From positions 1 to 15,875 of the forward strand of contig JAXMBS010000096.1 of the NCBI GenBank assembly GCA_046349775.1: a stretch of DNA of 15,875 nt, written 5' to 3'. A model generated the notes under the pieces. It was given only the letters and a program-made list of their open reading frames with translations. It was not told the origin of the DNA and searched no databases. The position numbers and the translations under genes are program-made. The stretch comes from JAEUIG01 sp046349775. Lineage in GTDB: Bacteria; Planctomycetota; Planctomycetia; Planctomycetales; Planctomycetaceae. Below are positions 14,813 to 15,875 of the stretch, piece after piece; position 1 is the stretch's first letter, and the number at the start of each line of letters is the position of its first letter.

Positions 14813-15859
14813 ATGACGTCCAGCCGCTCGCTTGTCGTCGTATTGCTCTTCTCAATCGCATCTCCGTTGCCGGCGGAAGAGCTGCAGCCAAGTCCAACGG
14901 CCACGCCGGACCAGGTGCGACAAACGGTGGACCGCGCGGTCGCATATCTGCAAACCGAATCGGGAACCTGGCTCAGCACGCGGAAGTGCGCCGCTTGCCA
15001 TCACGCGGGGATGCCGCTATGGGCGCTCAGCGTGGCGGATCAGCGGGGGTACACGATCGATCGGCAGTACCTCGCGGACAGGATCGAACAACTGCTGGGG
15101 AATGAAGAGAATCTGTTCGGTTCGCGAATCTTTCCCAACCCGGCCGATCCGCCGGACCCGCGGCCGTCGGGGCGAGGGCTGAACATGGGGCTGCCGTTTC
15201 TGGCCGTCGCAGCCCGCTCGCTGCCAAAACTGACCGACGGGCAGGCGGAGAGCCTCAGGAAGATCGACGACCTGACGGTCCAGAAACAGCAGCCGGATGG
15301 GTCGTGGGAATTCTTCGCGGGCCTGCGTCGACCGCCGATCAACGAAGTGCAGTCGACGGACGTGGCCTGGGTTCTGATGTCGCTGGAAGCGGGCACCACA
15401 CCGGATTCGCCCGAAGCTCAAAAGACCGCGCTCGCAAACGGCATGCGCTGGCTGGCGACGGCACCCCCCTCGGAACTCCATCAGGACAAGGCGCTGAAGC
15501 TGATCCTCGGCGCCCGGACGGGCGCGTCGCGCGAGTCGCTCCAGGGGACGATTGACGAACTGCTGGCGCTGCAGCGCGTTGACGGGGGCTGGACCCAGAC
15601 GGTGAAAGAACCGCGCAGCGACGCGTTCGCGACCGGCCAGACGCTGTACGGTCTGGCGCTGCTGGGATTCACCGCGAACGATCCGGCCGTGCGGCGGGCC
15701 ATCGATTTCCTGGTCGCGACGCAGTCCCCGGAGGGAAAGTGGGCGATGGTATCGCGATCAACGCCGAATGGCGAAGAGGGCAGCTCCAAGCTGCTGACAC
15801 CCATCGAGTGCGCGGCAGCCAGCTGGGCGGTGCTGGGGCTTGTGGAAACGAACCCGTAA
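14813..15859 (+). CDS. Squalene-cyclase/prenyltransferase-like repeat protein with CxxCH motif
   Basis: 348 residues from ATG 14813, chosen over ATG 14783 because GAGG stands eight bases upstream and a clean signal peptide follows (MTSSRSLVVVLLFSIASPLP, cut near AEE). Residues 33-70 hold VDRAVAYLQTESGTW and then KCAACHH, where C59, C62 and H63 form a CxxCH heme-binding motif. The rest shows alpha/alpha-toroid repeats of the squalene-hopene cyclase/prenyltransferase type: DLTVQKQQPDGSWEF, STDVAWVLMSLE, LLALQRVDGGWTQT, FATGQTLYGLALLGF, IDFLVATQSPEGKWAM and a final AAASWAVLGLVE. The DxDD acid motif of true squalene-hopene cyclases is not visible and the protein is about half their length, so cyclase activity is unlikely. 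It is probably an exported, possibly heme-bearing protein of unknown role. The frame is intact and the stop is TAA 15857-15859. Confidence 0.85.
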   Translation: MTSSRSLVVVLLFSIASPLPAEELQPSPTATPDQVRQTVDRAVAYLQTESGTWLSTRKCAACHHAGMPLWALSVADQRGYTIDRQYLADRIEQLLGNEENLFGSRIFPNPADPPDPRPSGRGLNMGLPFLAVAARSLPKLTDGQAESLRKIDDLTVQKQQPDGSWEFFAGLRRPPINEVQSTDVAWVLMSLEAGTTPDSPEAQKTALANGMRWLATAPPSELHQDKALKLILGARTGASRESLQGTIDELLALQRVDGGWTQTVKEPRSDAFATGQTLYGLALLGFTANDPAVRRAIDFLVATQSPEGKWAMVSRSTPNGEEGSSKLLTPIECAAASWAVLGLVETNP

Positions 15860-15869
15860 TAGCGAGAAC

Positions 15870-15875
15870 GGAGGA
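15870..15875 (+). promoter_or_regulatory. Strong Shine-Dalgarno at window edge
   Basis: GGAGGA ends the window, eleven bases after the stop codon of the squalene-cyclase-like gene. It probably belongs to a further plus-strand gene starting just outside, in the same operon. Confidence 0.6.

Overview
The window looks like a piece of a Planctomycetes chromosome (high GC). The evidence is the gene families: a PSCyt1/DUF1549/DUF1553 protein overlapping a DUF1501 protein is a phylum hallmark, and it sits with a CxxCH-bearing squalene-cyclase-like repeat protein, a GMNRxDVExxLG-type membrane-anchored small protein and a TPR/HExxH metallopeptidase. I assign it no lower than phylum level. All family assignments come from motifs read by eye; no database search was run.

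Layout. Positions 1-1586 are on the minus strand: the N-terminus of a TPR-type lipoprotein (cut by the window edge), recO, an intrinsic terminator, and a very small secreted Cys/Asp-rich protein. Positions 1852-11263 are on the plus strand: a vitamin K-dependent gamma-carboxylase-like (HTTM) membrane protein, a broken SDR oxidoreductase, a broken small membrane protein, the PSCyt1/DUF1549/DUF1553 plus DUF1501 pair with overlapping ends, a broken membrane-anchored small protein, an ELM1-family protein and a 2OG-Fe(II) oxygenase. Positions 11357-14546 are again minus: a MazG-like pyrophosphohydrolase downstream of a long TPR/metallopeptidase gene. A plus-strand squalene-cyclase-like gene with a CxxCH motif closes the window, and a strong Shine-Dalgarno in the last bases announces another gene.

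Two signals run through the window. First, frame-breaking indels lie in tight patches (about 3020-4080, 4940-5180, 7917-8900 and 12236-12472), while thousands of bases between them are clean. In each patch, one- or two-base corrections restore a convincing family member with its catalytic motifs. That fits local consensus error better than old gene decay, although real recent pseudogenes cannot be excluded from sequence alone. Second, short intergenic spaces hold degenerate 7-base tandem repeats of different sequence at three loci (295-329, 3338-3372, 11264-11305), two of them touching a stop codon, plus several palindromic elements (9103-9121, 10531-10608, 14653-14779).

How the genes work together. 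The DUF1549/DUF1553 and DUF1501 proteins are almost certainly one translationally coupled exported unit. recO and the lipoprotein are co-directional with a 37-base gap. The TPR/metallopeptidase and MazG genes are co-directional with a 36-base gap. I found no mobile element, CRISPR array, tRNA or rRNA, and no clear new multi-gene system. The least familiar items are the Cys/Asp mini-protein and the heptamer repeats.
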